In this document: positions 62,946-64,000 of the stretch, piece by piece | How the letters are laid out: every line of letters begins with the position of its first letter | Position numbering within the stretch: position 1 is the stretch's first letter | Origin: Pseudomonas fluorescens | GTDB taxonomy: Bacteria; Pseudomonadota; Gammaproteobacteria; Pseudomonadales; Pseudomonadaceae | Direction of reading: 5' to 3' | Length of the DNA: 64,000 nt | NCBI RefSeq assembly: GCF_900215245.1 | Contig: NZ_LT907842.1 | Span: 62,001 to 126,000 of the forward strand | Translations under genes and position numbers: made by a program | Notes under the pieces: generated by a model | The model's database searches: none | What the model saw: the letters and a program-made list of their open reading frames with translations, nothing else | What the model was told of the DNA's origin: nothing

Positions 62946-63488
62946 TCACCCCTCCAACGCCTGGGCCACCGTCACGATGCGGGCAAAACGCTCGTCCAGC
63001 ACCAGTTCGGTACGCTCGCGAATCTCTGCCGAGGTGTAAACCCGACCGCTGCGGGCGTGGGTCATGGGGAAGGTCAAGGTCGCCTCGCTGACGAAATCTA
63101 CACTGAGGCCACTGTCCGAGGCCTGGCGCGTGGTGGTTTCACAGCACTGTTCGGTCCGAATGCCACTGATGATCACCGTGGTGACTCCCCTCTCCGTGAG
63201 CCGGGCCGCCAACGGCGTTCCGGCAAAGGCGCTGTGGTAGCGCTTGTGAATGATCACGTCGGGGTTGATCGACAACTCGCTCAACGCCCTGACATTGCCC
63301 GAGGCCAGCGAGAAATGCCCCTGGTCTTCGACATGGAAGACTTGTATCACCGGGATGCCTTGTTGAACACACCCGTCGATGAGCGCCTGCTGTTTTTCAA
63401 GGTAACCCGGCAGGTCATTTTCGGACCAGTAGGTTGAATGACGAAACGAATGTTGCGCATCGATTACGATAAGGGCTTTGCGGCTCAT
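62946..63488 (-). CDS. Isochorismatase-family cysteine hydrolase
   Basis: 180 aa, AGGAC upstream. The triad is visible: Asp in ALIVIDAQHSFRHS, Lys in VIIHKRYHSAFAGTPL and Cys in IISGIRTEQCCETTTRQASD. Family members hydrolyse nicotinamide, isochorismate, carbamates or hydantoin-type amides; the substrate is unknown here. It is co-transcribed with the GlxA-type regulator four bases downstream. Confidence 0.92.
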   Translation of the reverse strand: MSRKALIVIDAQHSFRHSTYWSENDLPGYLEKQQALIDGCVQQGIPVIQVFHVEDQGHFSLASGNVRALSELSINPDVIIHKRYHSAFAGTPLAARLTERGVTTVIISGIRTEQCCETTTRQASDSGLSVDFVSEATLTFPMTHARSGRVYTSAEIRERTELVLDERFARIVTVAQALEG

Positions 63489-63623
63489 GACGTGTCCTCT
63501 GGGCTTGCACTACGGTAAGTGATGCAAGCCATGGTAGGCACACACGCGACTGTGCAACAGACGCGCGGCGGACCACTTCAGGACCGATTCGGACATAAGT
63601 GACGGCCGGCAACGGGTGTGCAA

Positions 63624-64000
63624 TTACTTGGCGAACAGCTGACTCATGTCCTTGAACGCCTTGAACTCCAGCGCGTTACCGCAGGGGTCGAACAGGAACA
63701 TGGTGGCCTGCTCGCCCACCTGGCCCTGGAAACGAATGTAGGGCTCGATCACAAAGCGGGTTTCGCGCGCCCTGAGCCGATCCGCCAAGGCTTCCCACTG
63801 GTCCCAGTGCAGGATGATGCCGAAATGCGGGACCGGTACGTCGTGGCCGTCAACCGAGTTGGCGTGCACCGATGCCTGGGATTCAGTCTTGGGGTGTTCG
63901 TGGATCACCAACTGGTGGCCGTAGAAGTCGAAATCGACCCATTGGGCGCTGGAACGGCCTTCGCAGAGCCCGAACACGTCGCCGTAGAAGTGGCGCGCGG
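63624..64000 (-). CDS. VOC family protein (5' end beyond window)
   Basis: The frame stays open to the right edge (residues [20 protein letters not shown]), so the N-terminus is missing and ATG 63977 is probably internal. The visible part is a VOC domain with [39 protein letters not shown] and [16 protein letters not shown] ending in the metal Glu. This resembles small glyoxalase/dioxygenase-like proteins of unknown substrate. No partner gene is visible. Confidence 0.85.
   Translation of the reverse strand, partial: ARHFYGDVFGLCEGRSSAQWVDFDFYGHQLVIHEHPKTESQASVHANSVDGHDVPVPHFGIILHWDQWEALADRLRARETRFVIEPYIRFQGQVGEQATMFLFDPCGNALEFKAFKDMSQLFAK

Noticed and set aside
1..64000. CRISPR arrays, rRNA, tRNA genes, intact insertion sequences or prophage
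   Set aside because: No regularly spaced direct repeats, cloverleaf sequences, transposase genes or phage structural genes were recognised; only possible IS-end relics remain.

Overview
The window looks like chromosomal DNA of a fluorescens-group Pseudomonas. Support: GC-rich codon use with many long antisense shadow ORFs, Pseudomonas-type REP/REPIN elements (near 3.65, 22.15 and 59.58 kb), and small Pseudomonas-associated families (DUF2790, DUF6124, DUF2986, DUF3144). No rRNA, tRNA, CRISPR array or intact insertion sequence was seen.

Layout. 0-6.3 kb: mixed genes, including an AT-rich foreign-looking gene whose parts resemble a DUF4365-type nuclease domain and DUF6166, then a GST and a chemoreceptor. 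6.4-7.9 kb: trmK, a His-codon leader peptide with an attenuator, and a short frameshifted HisRS-like gene. 7.9-12.6 kb: glucarate regulator, transporter and dehydratase, then a DHH protein. 12.7-13.4 kb: a toxin-antitoxin pair whose toxin has an in-frame stop. 13.5-16 kb: divergent sulfonate-type binding protein and sulfur-acquisition flavoprotein. 16-25.8 kb: an amino-acid-type ABC transporter with ArgE-like, DUF1028, aldolase, dioxygenase, RidA-like, AroQ-like and flavin monooxygenase genes, probably one catabolic cluster of unknown substrate. 26-31.3 kb: small Pseudomonas genes, an SDR/AraC pair and a substrate-binding-domain diguanylate cyclase.

31.5-35.9 kb is a complete type II CBASS anti-phage operon (capV, cdnA, cap2, cap3, minus strand), followed by an AT-rich gene-free stretch with three perfect DnaA boxes. 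Its flanks carry dispersed dyad repeats and IS-end-like inverted sequences, consistent with an acquired island.

36.4-54.4 kb is rich in signal transduction: a soluble FIST-domain chemoreceptor; a complete second-type chemosensory operon (receptor, CheY, STAS, CheA, receptor, CheW, CheR, CheD, CheB); a third receptor; and a separate operon of response regulator, CheC, histidine kinase and second response regulator. The first receptor of the che operon has a CheZ-like D-x3-Q motif near its C-terminus, and the second ends in a CheR-tether-like pentapeptide.

55-64 kb: msrA, two secreted proteins, a deaminase-like amidohydrolase, the cyanate module (cynR, carbonic anhydrase, cynS), DUF1737 and DUF2986 proteins, a GlxA-type regulator with a cysteine hydrolase, and a VOC gene cut by the window edge.

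Most striking observations: the histidine attenuator at 7.04-7.18 kb, which has tandem His codons and mutually exclusive stems; the CBASS island with its DnaA-box cluster; the nonsense-interrupted toxin; the AroQ and RidA paralogues that lack their catalytic arginines; and the possible alternative-pairing leader upstream of the DUF6124 gene.
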